From NCBI RefSeq assembly GCF_050948215.1, contig NW_027488771.1, positions 124,001 to 188,000 of the forward strand: a stretch of 64,000 nt of DNA. The letters run 5' to 3'. Under the pieces are notes generated by a model. The model ran no database searches. It worked only from the letters and a program-made list of their open reading frames with translations, and had not been told where the DNA came from. Source of the stretch: Halictus rubicundus. Taxonomy: Eukaryota; Arthropoda; Insecta; Hymenoptera; Halictidae. The position numbers and the translations under genes are program-made. This document shows, piece after piece, positions 13,430-27,131 of this stretch (its first letter is position 1; each line of letters opens with the position of its first letter).

Positions 13430-13913
13430 CTCTATCCTCTATCCTCTATCCTCTATCCTCTATCCTCTATCCTCTATCCTCTATCCTCTATCCTCTATCC
13501 TCTATCCTCTATCCTCTATCCTCTATCCTCTATCCTCTATCCTCTATCCTCTATCCTCTATCCTCTATCCTCTATCCTCTATCCTCTATCCTCTATCCTC
13601 TATCCTCTATCCTCTATCCTCTATCCTCTATCCTCTATCCTCTATCCTCTATCCTCTATCCTCTATCCTCTATCCTCTATCCTCTATCCTCTATCCTCTA
13701 TCCTCTATCCTCTATCCTCTATCCTCTATCCTCTATCCTCTATCCTCTATCCTCTATCCTCTATCCTCTATCCTCTATCCTCTATCCTCTATCCTCTATC
13801 CTCTATCCTCTATCCTCTATCCTCTATCCTCTATCCTCTATCCTCTATCCTCTATCCTCTATCCTCTATCCTCTATCCTCTATCCTCTATCCTCTATCCT
13901 CTATCCTCTATCC
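13430..13913. repeat. Heptamer run 11 (~69 units, long class)
   Basis: Pure 7-bp run with upstream CGTGTCC. The marker is mutated to CTCCTTCC here. 17-bp and 22-bp units follow. Confidence 0.95.
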
Positions 13914-14482
13914 TATCCTATCCTCTATCCTATCCTATCCTATCCTCTATCCTATCCTATCCTCTATCCTATCCTATCCTCTATCCTATCCTATCCTCTA
14001 TCCTATCCTATCCTCTATCCTATCCTATCCTCTATCCTATCCTATCCTCTATCCTATCCTATCCTCTATCCTATCCTATCCTCTATCCTATCCTATCCTC
14101 TATCCTATCCTATCCTCTATCCTATCCTATCCTCTATCCTATCCTATCCTCTATCCTATCCTATCCTCTATCCTATCCTACCATCTATCCTATCCTCTCC
14201 TCTATCCTATCCTATCCTCTATCCTATCCTATCCTCTATCCTATCCTATCCTATCCTCTATCCGATCCTCTATCCTAGCCTATCCTCTATTATATCCTAT
14301 CCTCTATCCTATCCTATCCTCTATCCTATCCTATCCTCTATCCTATCCTCTCCTCTATCCTATCCTCTCCTCTATCCTATCCTATCCTCTATCCGATCCT
14401 CTATCCTATCCTATCCTGTATCCTATCCTATCCTCTTTCCTATCCTATCCTCTATCCTATCCTATCCTCTATCCTATCCTAT

Positions 14483-14765
14483 CCTCTATCCTCTATCCTC
14501 TATCCTCTATCCTCTATCCTCTATCCTCTATCCTCTATCCTCTATCCTCTATCCTCTATCCTCTATCCTCTATCCTCTATCCTCTATCCTCTATCCTCTA
14601 TCCTCTATCCTCTATCCTCTATCCTCTATCCTCTATCCTCTATCCTCTATCCTCTATCCTCTATCCTCTATCCTCTATCCTCTATCCTCTATCCTCTATC
14701 CTCTATCCTCTATCCTCTATCCTCTATCCTCTATCCTCTATCCTCTATCCTCTATCCTCTATCCT
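14483..14765. repeat. Heptamer run 12 (~40 units, short class)
   Basis: Pure 7-bp run with upstream CCTGTATCC and CTCTTTCC. 17-bp and 22-bp units follow. It is the last run before block S copy 1. Confidence 0.95.
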
Positions 14766-15228
14766 ATCCTATCCTCTATCCTATCCTATCCTATCCTCTA
14801 TCCTATCCTATCCTCTATCCTATCCTATCCTCTATCCTATCCTATCCTCTATCCTATCCTATCCTCTATCCTATCCTATCCTCTATCCTATCCTATCCTC
14901 TATCCTATCCTATCCTCTATCCTATCCTATCCTCTATCCTATCCTATCCTCTATCCTATCCTATCCTCTATCCTATCCTATCCTCTATCCTATCCTATCC
15001 TCTATCCTATCCTATCCTCTATCCTATCCTATCCTCTATCCTATCCTATCCTCTATCCTATCCTATCCTCTATCCTATCCTATCCTCTATCCTATCCTAT
15101 CCTCTATCCTATCCTATCCTCTATCCTATCCTATCCTCTATCCTATCCTATCCTCTATCCTATCCTATCCTCTATCCTATCCTATCCTCTATCCTATCCT
15201 ATCCTCTATCCTATCCTATCCTCTATCC
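14766..15228. repeat. Near-pure 17-bp tract (~27 units)
   Basis: Follows run 12, has one 22-bp unit near the start and no base variants seen, and ends at GATCC. Confidence 0.9.
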
Positions 15229-16289
15229 GATCCTCTATCCTATCCTATCCTCTATCCTATCCTATCCCCTATCCTATCCTATCCTATATCCTCTCCTCTA
15301 TCCTATCCTATCCTCTATCCTATCCTATCCTCTATGCTATCCTACCCTCTTCCCTATCCTATCCTCTATCCTATCCTATCCTCTATCCTATCCTATCCTC
15401 TATCCTATCCTATCCTCTATCGTATCCTATCCTCTATCCTGTCCTATCCTCTATCCTATCCTATCCTCTATCCTATCCTATCCTTTATCCTATCCTATCC
15501 TCTATCCTATCCTACCCTCTATCCTATCCTATCCTCTATCCTATCCTATCCTCTATCCTATCCTCTCCTCTATCCTATCCTACCATCTGTCCTATCCTCT
15601 CCTCTATCCTATCCTATCCTCTATCCTATCCTATCCTCTATCCTATCCTATCCTCTATCCTATCCTATCCTCTATCCTATCCTATCCTCTATCCTATCCT
15701 ATCCTCTATCCTATCCTATCCTCTATCCTATCCTATCCTCTATCCTATCCTATCCTCTATCCTATCCTATCCTCTATCCTATCCTATCCCCTATCCTATC
15801 CTATCCTATATCCTCTCCTCTATCCTATCCTATCCTCTATCCTATCCTATCCTCTATGCTATCCTACCCTCTTCCCTATCCTATCCTCTATCGTATCCTA
15901 TCCTCTATCCTGTCCTATCCTCTATCCTATCCTATCCTCTATCCTATCCTATCCTTTATCCTATCCTATCCTCTATCCTATCCTACCCTCTATCCTATCC
16001 TATCCTCTATCCTATCCTATCCTCTATCCTATCCTCTCCTCTATCCTATCCTACCATCTGTCCTATCCTCTCCTCTATCCTATCCTATCCTCTATCCTAT
16101 CCTATCCTCTATCCTATCCTATCCTATCCTCTATCCGATCCTCTATCCTAGCCCATCCTCTATTATATCCTATCCTCTATCCTACCCTATCCTCTATCCT
16201 ATCCTATCCTCTATCCTATCCTATCCTATCCTCTATCGTATCCTATCCTCTATCCTATCCTATCCTCTATCCTATCCTATCCTCTATCC

Positions 16290-16640
16290 TATCCTATCCT
16301 CTATCCTATCCTATCCTCTATCCGATCCTCTATCCTATCCTATCCTCTATCCTATCCTATCCCCTATCCTATCCTATCCTCTATCCTCTCCTCTATCCTA
16401 TCCTATCCTCTATCCTATCCTATCCTCTATGCTATCCTACCCTCTTTCCTATCCTATCCTCTATCCTATCCTATCCTCTATCCTATCCTATCCTCTATCC
16501 GATCCTCTATCCTATCCTATCCTCTATCCTATCCTATCCCCTATCCTATCCTATCCTCTATCCTCTCCTCTATCCTATCCTATCCTCTATCCTATCCTAT
16601 CCTCTATGCTATCCTACCCTCTTTCCTATCCTATCCTCTA
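16290..16640. repeat. 177-bp tandem duplication inside block S copy 1
   Basis: GATCC at 16,324 and 16,501 and ATGC boxes at 16,429 and 16,606 are each 177 bp apart. The same doubled structure is present in S copy 2. Confidence 0.85.
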
Positions 16641-17179
16641 TCCTATCCTATCCTCTATCCTATCCTGTCCTCTATCCTATCCTATCCTCTATCGTATCCT
16701 ATCCTCTATCCTGTCCTATCCTCTATCCTATCCTATCCTCTATCCTATCCTATCCTTTATCCTATCCTATCCTCTATCATATCCTACCCTCTATCCTATC
16801 CTATCCTCTATCCTATCCTATCCTCTATCCTATCCTCTCCTCTATCCTATCCTACCATCTATCCTATCCTCTCCTCTATCCTATCCTATCCTCTATCCTA
16901 TCCTATCCTATCCTCTATCCGATCCTCTATCCTAGCCTATCCTCTATTATATCCTATCCTCTATCCTATCCTATCCTCTATCCTATCCTATCCTCTATCC
17001 TATCCTCTCCTCTATCCTATCCTATCCTCTATCCTATCCTATCCTCTATCCTATCCTATCCTATCCTTTATCCTATCCTCTATCCTATCCTCTATCCTAT
17101 CCTCTATCCTATCCTATCCACTATCCTATCCTCTATCCTACCCTCTATCCTATCCTCTATCCTATCCTATCCTCTATCC

Positions 17180-20175
17180 TATCCTCTATAATATCGTTTA
17201 CTCTATCATATCCTATCCTCTATCCTATAATATCATCTATCCTATTCTATCCTCTATCCTATCCTCTATCATATCCAATCCTCTATCGTATCCTCTATCC
17301 TATCCTACCCTCTTTCCTATCCTATCCTCTATCCTATCCTATCCTCTATCCTCTATCCTATCCTATCCTCTATCCTATCCTATCCTCTATCCTATCCTAT
17401 CATCTATCCTATCCTATCCTCTATCCTATCCAATCCTCTATCCGATCCTCTATCCTATCCTATCCTCTATCCTATCCTCTCCTCTATCCTATCCTACCAT
17501 CTATCCTATCCTCTCCTCTATCCTATCCTATCCTCTATCCTATCCTATCCTCTATCCTATCCTATCCTATCCTCTATCCGATCCTCTATCCTAGCCTATC
17601 CTCTATTATATCCTATCCTCTATCCTATCCTATCCTCTATCCTATCCTATCCTCTATCCAATCCTATCCTATATTCTATCCTTTCCTCTATCCTATCCAA
17701 TCCTCTATCCTATCCTATCCTCTATCCTATCCTATCGTCTATCCTATCCAATCCTCTATCCTATCCTATCGTCTACCCTATCCTATCCTCTATTATATCC
17801 TATCCTCTATCCTATCCTATCCTATCCTCTATCCGATCCTCTATCCTATCCTATCCTCTATCCTACCCTATCCTCTATCCTATCCTTTCCTCAATCCGAT
17901 CCTCTATCCTATCCTCTATCCTATACTAGCTTCTACCTTATCCTCTCCTGTATCGTATCCTATCCTCTATCCTATTCTATCCTCTATCCGATCCTCTATC
18001 CAATCCTATCCTTTATCCTATCCTATCCTCTATCCTACTCTATCCTCTATCCTATCCTATCCTCTATCCTATCCTATCCTATCCTCTATCGTATCCTATC
18101 CTGTCCTCTATGCAATCCTATCCTTTACCCTATCCTATCCTCTATTCTATCCTATCCTCTATCCTATACTATCCTCTATCCTATCCTATCCTCTATCCTA
18201 TCCTATCCTCCATCCGATCCTCTATCCAATCCTATCCTCTATCCTATCCTATCCTCTATCCTATTCTATCCTCTATCCTATCCTAACCTCTATCCTATCC
18301 TATCCTCCATCCGATCCTCTATCCTATCCTATCCTCTATCGTATCCTATCCTATCCTCTATCCGATCCTCTATCCTATCCTATCCTCTATCCGATCCTCT
18401 ATCCTATCCTATCCTCTATCCGATCCTCTATCCTATCCTCTATCGTATCCTATCCTATCCTCTATCATATCCTATCCTCTATCCGATCCTCTATCCAATC
18501 CTATCCTCTATTCTATCCTATCCTCTATCCTATACTATCCTCTATCCTATCCTATCCTCTATCCTATCCTATCATCTATCCGATCATCTATCCTATCCTT
18601 TCCTCTATCCTATCCTATCCTCTATCCGATCCTCTATCCTGTCCTCTATCCTATCCTCTATCCTATCCTATCCGATCCTCTATCCTATCCTCTATCCTAT
18701 ACTAGCCTCTACCTTATCCTCTCCCCTATCCTATCCAATTACCTATCCGATCCAATTACCTATCGTATCCTCTATCAGATCCTCTATCCTATCCTATCAT
18801 CTATCCTATCCTCTATCGTATCCTATCCTATCCTCTTTCCTATCCTATCCTCTATCCTATCCTATCCTCTATCCTATCCTCTATCCTATCCTATCCTCTA
18901 TCCTATCCTCTATACCATCCTCTATCCTATCCTATCCTCTATCCGATCCTCTATCCTATCCTCTATCGTATCCTATCCTATCCTCTATAATATCGTTTAC
19001 TCTATCATATCCTATCCTCTATCCTATAATATCATCTATCCTATCCTATCCTCTAACTTATCCTATCATCTATCCTATCCAATTACCTATCCTATCCTCT
19101 AACCTATCCTTTCCTCTATCCTATCCTATCCTCTATCCGATCCTCTATCCTATCCTCTATCCTATCCTATCCGATCCTCTATCCTATCCTCTATCCTATA
19201 CTATCCTCTACCTTATCCTATCCTCTATCCTATCCAATTACCTATCCTATCCTCGATCCTATCCTATCCTCCATCCTATCCTATCCTCTATCAGATCCTC
19301 TATCCTATACTAGCCTCTACCTTACCCTCTCCCCTATCCTATCCAATTACCTATCCGATCCTCTATCCTATCCTATCCTCTATCCGATCGTATCCTCTAT
19401 CAGATCCTCTATCCTATCCTATCATCTATCCTATCCTCTATCGTATCCTATCCTATCCTCTTTCCTATCCTATCCTCTATCCTATCCTATCCTCTATCCT
19501 ATCCTCTATACCATCCTCTATCCTATCCTATCCTCTATCCGATCCTATCCTCTATCCTATCCTCTCCTCTATCCTATCCTATCCTCTATCCTATCCTATA
19601 GTCTATCCTCTATCCTATCCTACCCTCTTTCCTATCCTATCATCTATTCTATCCGCTATCCTATACTATCCTCTATCCTATCCTATCCTTTATCCTATCC
19701 TATCCTCTATCCTATCCTATCCTCTATCCTATACTATCCTCTAACTTATCCTATCCTCTATCCTATCCAATTACCTATCCTATCCTCTATCCTATCCTAT
19801 CCTCTATCCTATCCTCTATCCTATCCTCTATCCTATCCTATCCTCTATCCTATCCTATCTTCTATCCTATCCTATCCGATCCTCTATCCTATCCTCTATC
19901 CTATACTATCCTCTACCTTATCCTATCCTCTATCCTATCCAATTACCTATCCTATCCTCTATCCTATCCTTTCCTCTATCAGATCCTCTATCGTATCCTA
20001 TCATCTATCCTATCCTCTATCGTATCCTATCCTATCCTCTTTCCAATCCTATCCTCTATCCTATCCTATCCTCTATCCTATCCTCTATACCATCCTTTAT
20101 CCTATCCTATCCTCTATCCGATCCTCTATCCTATCCTATCCTCTATAATATCGTTTACTCTATCATATCCTATCC
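17180..20175. repeat. K-boxes of S copy 1 (3 copies)
   Basis: Central G at 17,196, 18,995 and 20,153, with spacings of 1,799 and 1,158 bp. Confidence 0.9.
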
Positions 20176-20861
20176 TCTATCCTATAATATCATCTATCCT
20201 ATTCTATCCTCTATCCTATCCTATCCTCTATCCTATCCTATCCTCTATCCTATCCTCTCCTCTATCCTATCCTATCCTCTATCCTATCCTATAGTCTATC
20301 GTCTATCCTATCCTACCCTCTTTCCTATCCTATCATCTATCCTATCCTATCTTCTATCCTATCCTCTATCCTATCCTATCCTCTATCCTATCCTATTCTC
20401 TATCCTATCCTATCATCTATCCTATTCTATCCTCTATCCTATCCTATCCTCTATCCTATCCTATCCTCTATCCTACCCTATCCTCTATCCTATCCTTTCC
20501 TCAATCCTATTATATCCTCTATCCTATCCTATCCTCTATCCTATCCTATCCTATCCTATCCTCTATCCTATCCTGTCCTCTATCCTATCCTATTCTCTAT
20601 CCTATCCTATCATCTATCCTATTCTATCCTCTATCCTATCCTATCCTCTATCCTATACTATCCTCTATCCTATCCTATCCTCTATCCTATCCTATCCTCC
20701 ATCCGATCCTCTATCCAATCCTATCCTCTATCCTATCCTATCCTCTATCCTATTCTATCCTCTATCCTATCCTAACCTCTATCCTATCCTATCCTCCATC
20801 CGATCCTCTATCCTATCCTATCCTCTATCGTATCCTATCCTATCCTCTATCCGATCCTCTA

Positions 20862-20913
20862 TCCTCTATCCTCTATCCTCTATCCTCTATCCTCTATCCT
20901 CTATCCTCTATCC
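20862..20913. repeat. Heptamer run 13 (~7 units) at the S/domain 2 junction
   Basis: The shortest run, with no CTCTTTCC marker. It starts where similarity between the two S copies stops (20,866) and is followed by the normal 17-bp then 22-bp signature. This suggests the junction cut away the run's left part and flank (inference). Confidence 0.93.
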
Positions 20914-21449
20914 TATCCTATCCTCTATCCTATCCTATCCTATCCTCTATCCTATCCTATCCTCTATCCTATCCTATCCTCTATCCTATCCTATCCTCTA
21001 TCCTATCCTATCCTCTATCCTATCCTATCCTCTATCCTATCCTATCCTCTATCCTATCCTATCCTCTATCCTATCCTATCCTCTATCCTATCCTATCCTC
21101 TATCCTATCCTATCCTCTATCCTATCCTATCCTCTATCCTATCCTACCATCTATCCTATCCTCTCCTCTATCCTATCCTATCCTCTATCCTATCCTATCC
21201 TCTATCCTATCCTATCCTATCCTCTATCCGATCCTCTATCCTAGCCTATCCTCTATTATATCCTATCCTCTATCCTATCCTATCCTCTATCCTATCCTAT
21301 CCTCTATCCTATCCTCTCCTCTATCCTATCCTATCCTCTATCCTATCCTATCCTCTATCCGATCCTCTATCCTATCCTATCCTGTATCCTATCCTATCCT
21401 CTTTCCTATCCTATCCTCTATCCTATCCTATCCTCTATCCTATCCTATC

Positions 21450-21675
21450 CTCTATCCTCTATCCTCTATCCTCTATCCTCTATCCTCTATCCTCTATCCT
21501 CTATCCTCTATCCTCTATCCTCTATCCTCTATCCTCTATCCTCTATCCTCTATCCTCTATCCTCTATCCTCTATCCTCTATCCTCTATCCTCTATCCTCT
21601 ATCCTCTATCCTCTATCCTCTATCCTCTATCCTCTATCCTCTATCCTCTATCCTCTATCCTCTATCCTCTATCCT
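21450..21675. repeat. Heptamer run 14 (~32 units, short class)
   Basis: Pure 7-bp run with upstream CCTGTATCC and CTCTTTCC. 17-bp and 22-bp units follow. Confidence 0.95.
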
Positions 21676-22860
21676 ATCCTATCCTCTATCCTATCCTATC
21701 CTATCCTCTATCCTATCCTATCCTCTATCCTATCCTATCCTCTATCCTATCCTATCCTCTATCCTATCCTATCCTGTATCCTGTCCTATCCTCTATCCTA
21801 TCCTATCCTCTATCCTATAATATCATCTATCCTATTCTATCCTCTATCCTATCCTCTATCCTATCCTATCCTCTATCCTATCCTCTATCCTATCCTCTAT
21901 CCTATCCTATCCTCTATCCTATCCTCTATCCTATCCTATCCTCTATCCTATCCTATCCTCTATCCTATCCTATCCTCTATCCTATCCTATCCTCTATCCT
22001 ATCCTATCCTCTATCCGATCCTCTATCCTATCCTATCCTCTATCCTATCCTATCCCCTATCCTATCCTATCCTATATCCTCTCCTCTATCCTATCCTATC
22101 CTCTATCCTATCCTATCCTCTATGCTATCCTACCCTCTTTCCTATCCTATCCTCTATCCTATCCTATCCTCTATCCTATCCTATCCTCTATCCTATCCTA
22201 TAGTCTATCGTCTATCCTATCCTACCCTCTTTCCTATCCTATCATCTATCCTATCCTATCTTCTATCCTATCCTCTATCCTATCCTATCCTCTATCCTAT
22301 CCTATCCTCTATCGTATCCTATCCTCTATCCTGTCCTATCCTCTATCCTATCCTATCCTCTATCCTATCCTATCCTTTATCCTATCCTATCCTCTATCCT
22401 ATCCTACCCTCTATCCTATCCTATCCTCTATCCTATCCTATCCTCTATCCTATCCTCTCCTCTATCCTATCCTACCATCTGTCCTATCCTCTCCTCTATC
22501 CTATCCTATCCTCTATCCTATCCTATCCTCTATCCTATCCTATCCTATCCTCTATCCGATCCTCTATCCTAGCCCATCCTCTATTATATCCTATCCTCTA
22601 TCCTATCCTATCCTCTATCCTATCCGATCCTCTATCCTATCCTATCCTGTATCCTGTCCTATCCTCTATCCTATCCTATCCTCTATCCTATCCTTTCCTC
22701 TATCCTATCCAATCCGCTATCCTATCCTATCCTCTATCCTATCGTATCATCTATCGTATCCTATCCTCTATCCTGTCCTATCCTCTATCCTATCGTATCC
22801 TCTATCGTGTCCTATCCTCTATCCTATCCTATCCTCTTTCCTATCCTATCCTCTATCCTA

Positions 22861-23382
22861 TCCTCTATCCTCTATCCTCTATCCTCTATCCTCTATCCTC
22901 TATCCTCTATCCTCTATCCTCTATCCTCTATCCTCTATCCTCTATCCTCTATCCTCTATCCTCTATCCTCTATCCTCTATCCTCTATCCTCTATCCTCTA
23001 TCCTCTATCCTCTATCCTCTATCCTCTATCCTCTATCCTCTATCCTCTATCCTCTATCCTCTATCCTCTATCCTCTATCCTCTATCCTCTATCCTCTATC
23101 CTCTATCCTCTATCCTCTATCCTCTATCCTCTATCCTCTATCCTCTATCCTCTATCCTCTATCCTCTATCCTCTATCCTCTATCCTCTATCCTCTATCCT
23201 CTATCCTCTATCCTCTATCCTCTATCCTCTATCCTCTATCCTCTATCCTCTATCCTCTATCCTCTATCCTCTATCCTCTATCCTCTATCCTCTATCCTCT
23301 ATCCTCTATCCTCTATCCTCTATCCTCTATCCTCTATCCTCTATCCTCTATCCTCTATCCTCTATCCTCTATCCTCTATCCT
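22861..23382. repeat. Heptamer run 15 (~75 units, long class, longest)
   Basis: The longest pure run in the window. Upstream CGTGTCC (near 22,805) and CTCTTTCC; 17-bp and 22-bp units follow. Confidence 0.95.
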
Positions 23383-23943
23383 ATCCTATCCTCTATCCTA
23401 TCCTATCCTATCCTCTATCCTATCCTATCCTCTATCCTATCCTATCCTCTATCCTATCCTATCCTCTATCCTATCCTATCCTCTATCCTATCCTATCCTC
23501 TATCCTATCCTATCCTCTATCCTATCCTATCCTCTATCCTATCCTATCCTCTATCCTATCCTATCCTCTATCCTATCCTATCCTCTATCCTATCCTATCC
23601 TCTATCCTATCCTATCCTCTATCCTATCCTATCCTCTATCCTATCCTACCATCTATCCTATCCTCTCCTCTATCCTATCCTATCCTCTATCCTATCCTAT
23701 CCTCTATCCTATCCTATCCTATCCTCTATCCGATCCTCTATCCTAGCCTATCCTCTATTATATCCTATCCTCTATCCTATCCTATCCTCTATCCTATCCT
23801 ATCCTCTATCCTATCCTCTCCTCTATCCTATCCTATCCTCTATCCTATCCTATCCTCTATCCGATCCTCTATCCTATCCTATCCTGTATCCTATCCTATC
23901 CTCTTTTATCCTCTATCCTATCCTATCCTCTATCCTATCCTAT

Positions 23944-24178
23944 CCTCTATCCTCTATCCTCTATCCTCTATCCTCTATCCTCTATCCTCTATCCTCTATC
24001 CTCTATCCTCTATCCTCTATCCTCTATCCTCTATCCTCTATCCTCTATCCTCTATCCTCTATCCTCTATCCTCTATCCTCTATCCTCTATCCTCTATCCT
24101 CTATCCTCTATCCTCTATCCTCTATCCTCTATCCTCTATCCTCTATCCTCTATCCTCTATCCTCTATCCTCTATCCTA
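23944..24178. repeat. Heptamer run 16 (~34 units, short class)
   Basis: Pure 7-bp run. The upstream marker is altered to CTCTTTTATCC, a small deletion. 17-bp and 22-bp units follow. Confidence 0.95.
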
Positions 24179-25872
24179 TCCTATCCTCTATCCTATCCTA
24201 TCCTATCCTCTATCCTATCCTATCCTCTATCCTATCCTATCCTCTATCCTATCCTATCCTCTATCCTATCCTATCCTGTATCCTGTCCTATCCTCTATCC
24301 TATCCTATCCTCTATCCTATAATATCATCTATCCTATTCTATCCTCTATCCTATCCTCTATCCTATCCTATCCTCTATCCTATCCTCTATCCTATCCTCT
24401 ATCCTATCCTATCCTCTATCCTATCCTCTATCCTATCCTATCCTCTATCCTATCCTATCCTCTATCCTATCCTATCCTCTATCCTATCCTATCCTCTATC
24501 CTATCCTATCCTCTATCCGATCCTCTATCCTATCCTATCCTCTATCCTATCCTATCCCCTATCCTATCCTATCCTATATCCTCTCCTCTATCCTATCCTA
24601 TCCTCTATCCTATCCTATCCTCTATGCTATCCTACCCTCTTTCCTATCCTATCCTCTATCCTATCCTATCCTCTATCCTATCCTATCCTCTATCCTATCC
24701 TATAGTCTATCGTCTATCCTATCCTACCCTCTTTCCTATCCTATCATCTATCCTATCCTATCTTCTATCCTATCCTCTATCCTATCCTATCCTCTATCCT
24801 ATCCTATTCTCTATCCTATCCTATCATCTATCCTATTCTATCCTCTATCCTATCCTATCCTCTATCCTATCCTATCCTCTATCCTACCCTATCCTCTATC
24901 CTATCCTTTCCTCAATCCTATTATATCCTCTATCCTATCCTATCCTCTATCCTATCCTATCCTATCCTATCCTCTATCCTATCCTGTCCTCTATCCTATC
25001 CTATTCTCTATCCTATCCTATCATCTATCCTATTCTATCCTCTATCCTATCCTATCCTCTATCCTATACTATCCTCTATCCTATCCTATCCTCTATCCTA
25101 TCCTATCCTCCATCCGATCCTCTATCCAATCCTATCCTCTATCCTATCCTATCCTCTATCCTATTCTATCCTCTATCCTATCCTAACCTCTATCCTATCC
25201 TATCCTCCATCCGATCCTCTATCCTATCCTATCCTCTATCGTATCCTATCCTATCCTCTATCCGATCCTCTATCCTATCCTATCCTCTATCCTATCCTAT
25301 CCTCTATCCTATCCTATCCTCTATCGTATCCTATCCTCTATCCTGTCCTATCCTCTATCCTATCCTATCCTCTATCCTATCCTATCCTTTATCCTATCCT
25401 ATCCTCTATCCTATCCTACCCTCTATCCTATCCTATCCTCTATCCTATCCTATCCTCTATCCTATCCTCTCCTCTATCCTATCCTACCATCTGTCCTATC
25501 CTCTCCTCTATCCTATCCTATCCTCTATCCTATCCTATCCTCTATCCTATCCTATCCTATCCTCTATCCGATCCTCTATCCTAGCCCATCCTCTATTATA
25601 TCCTATCCTCTATCCTATCCTATCCTCTATCCTATCCGATCCTCTATCCTATCCTATCCTGTATCCTGTCCTATCCTCTATCCTATCCTATCCTCTATCC
25701 TATCCTTTCCTCTATCCTATCCAATCCGCTATCCTATCCTATCCTCTATCCTATCGTATCATCTATCGTATCCTATCCTCTATCCTGTCCTATCCTCTAT
25801 CCTATCGTATCCTCTATCGTGTCCTATCCTCTATCCTATCCTATCCTCTTTCCTATCCTATCCTCTATCCTA

Positions 25873-26372
25873 TCCTCTATCCTCTATCCTCTATCCTCTA
25901 TCCTCTATCCTCTATCCTCTATCCTCTATCCTCTATCCTCTATCCTCTATCCTCTATCCTCTATCCTCTATCCTCTATCCTCTATCCTCTATCCTCTATC
26001 CTCTATCCTCTATCCTCTATCCTCTATCCTCTATCCTCTATCCTCTATCCTCTATCCTCTATCCTCTATCCTCTATCCTCTATCCTCTATCCTCTATCCT
26101 CTATCCTCTATCCTCTATCCTCTATCCTCTATCCTCTATCCTCTATCCTCTATCCTCTATCCTCTATCCTCTATCCTCTATCCTCTATCCTCTATCCTCT
26201 ATCCTCTATCCTCTATCCTCTATCCTCTATCCTCTATCCTCTATCCTCTATCCTCTATCCTCTAGCCTCTATCCTCTATCCTCTATCCTCTATCCTCTAT
26301 CCTCTATCCTCTATCCTCTATCCTCTATCCTCTATCCTCTATCCTCTATCCTCTATCCTCTATCCTCTATCC
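25873..26372. repeat. Heptamer run 17 (~71 units, long class)
   Basis: 7-bp run with one TAGCC variant near 26,264. Upstream CGTGTCC and CTCTTTCC; 17-bp and 22-bp units follow. Confidence 0.95.
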
Positions 26373-26924
26373 TATCCTATCCTCTATCCTATCCTATCCT
26401 ATCCTCTATCCTATCCTATCCTCTATCCTATCCTATCCTCTATCCTATCCTATCCTCTATCCTATCCTATCCTCTATCCTATCCTATCCTCTATCCTATC
26501 CTATCCTCTATCCTATCCTATCCTCTATCCTATCCTATCCTCTATCCTATCCTATCCTCTATCCTATCCTATCCTCTATCCTATCCTATCCTCTATCCTA
26601 TCCTATCCTCTATCCTATCCTATCCTCTATCCTATCCTACCATCTATCCTATCCTCTCCTCTATCCTATCCTATCCTCTATCCTATCCTATCCTCTATCC
26701 TATCCTATCCTATCCTCTATCCGATCCTCTATCCTAGCCTATCCTCTATTATATCCTATCCTCTATCCTATCCTATCCTCTATCCTATCCTATCCTCTAT
26801 CCTATCCTCTCCTCTATCCTATCCTATCCTCTATCCTATCCTATCCTCTATCCGATCCTCTATCCTATCCTATCCTCTTTCCTATCCTATCCTCTATCCT
26901 ATCCTATCCTCTATCCTATCCTAT

Positions 26925-27131
26925 CCTCTATCCTCTATCCTCTATCCTCTATCCTCTATCCTCTATCCTCTATCCTCTATCCTCTATCCTCTATCCTCTA
27001 TCCTCTATCCTCTATCCTCTATCCTCTATCCTCTATCCTCTATCCTCTATCCTCTATCCTCTATCCTCTATCCTCTATCCTCTATCCTCTATCCTCTATC
27101 CTCTATCCTCTATCCTCTATCCTCTATCCTA
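26925..27131. repeat. Heptamer run 18 (~30 units, short class)
   Basis: Pure 7-bp run with upstream CTCTTTCC, in a flank where the usual GTATCC reads CTATCC. 17-bp and 22-bp units follow. Confidence 0.95.

Larger units (their letters stand above)
1..16186. repeat. Domain 1: 17-bp satellite with heptamer runs
   Basis: This stretch alternates near-pure 17-bp tracts, 12 pure heptamer runs and variant-rich modules. A recurring module starts at an ATGCTATCCTACCCTC box. It continues through CGTATCC, TGTCC, TTTATCC and ACCATCTGTCC variants, then a TAGCCCATCC box followed by CTATTATATCC, then CCAATCCGC and CGTATCATC variants, and then enters a heptamer run. Positions 4.6-8.1 kb are more diverged and carry five K-boxes. 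No gene was seen; the only open frames are translations of the repeat. Confidence 0.85.
16187..20865. repeat. Block S, copy 1 (4,679 bp, run-free)
   Basis: This block is matched base for base by 34,551-39,229 at a constant offset of 18,364. I checked the offset at about 16 distinctive anchors, including the ATGC boxes at 16,429 and 16,606, TAGC at 16,933, ACTAGCTTCTACC near 17,926, AATTACC at 18,737, TTCCAATCC at 20,041, the K-box at 20,153 and CCATCCGATCC near 20,700. No gap was found. Substitutions seen include positions 16,238, 16,779, 17,567, 17,803, 17,953, 20,194 and 20,230. At 20,866 the sequence switches abruptly into a heptamer run, while copy 2 continues with 17-bp units. It is the first place in the window with the AATTACC variant. 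Confidence 0.9.
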
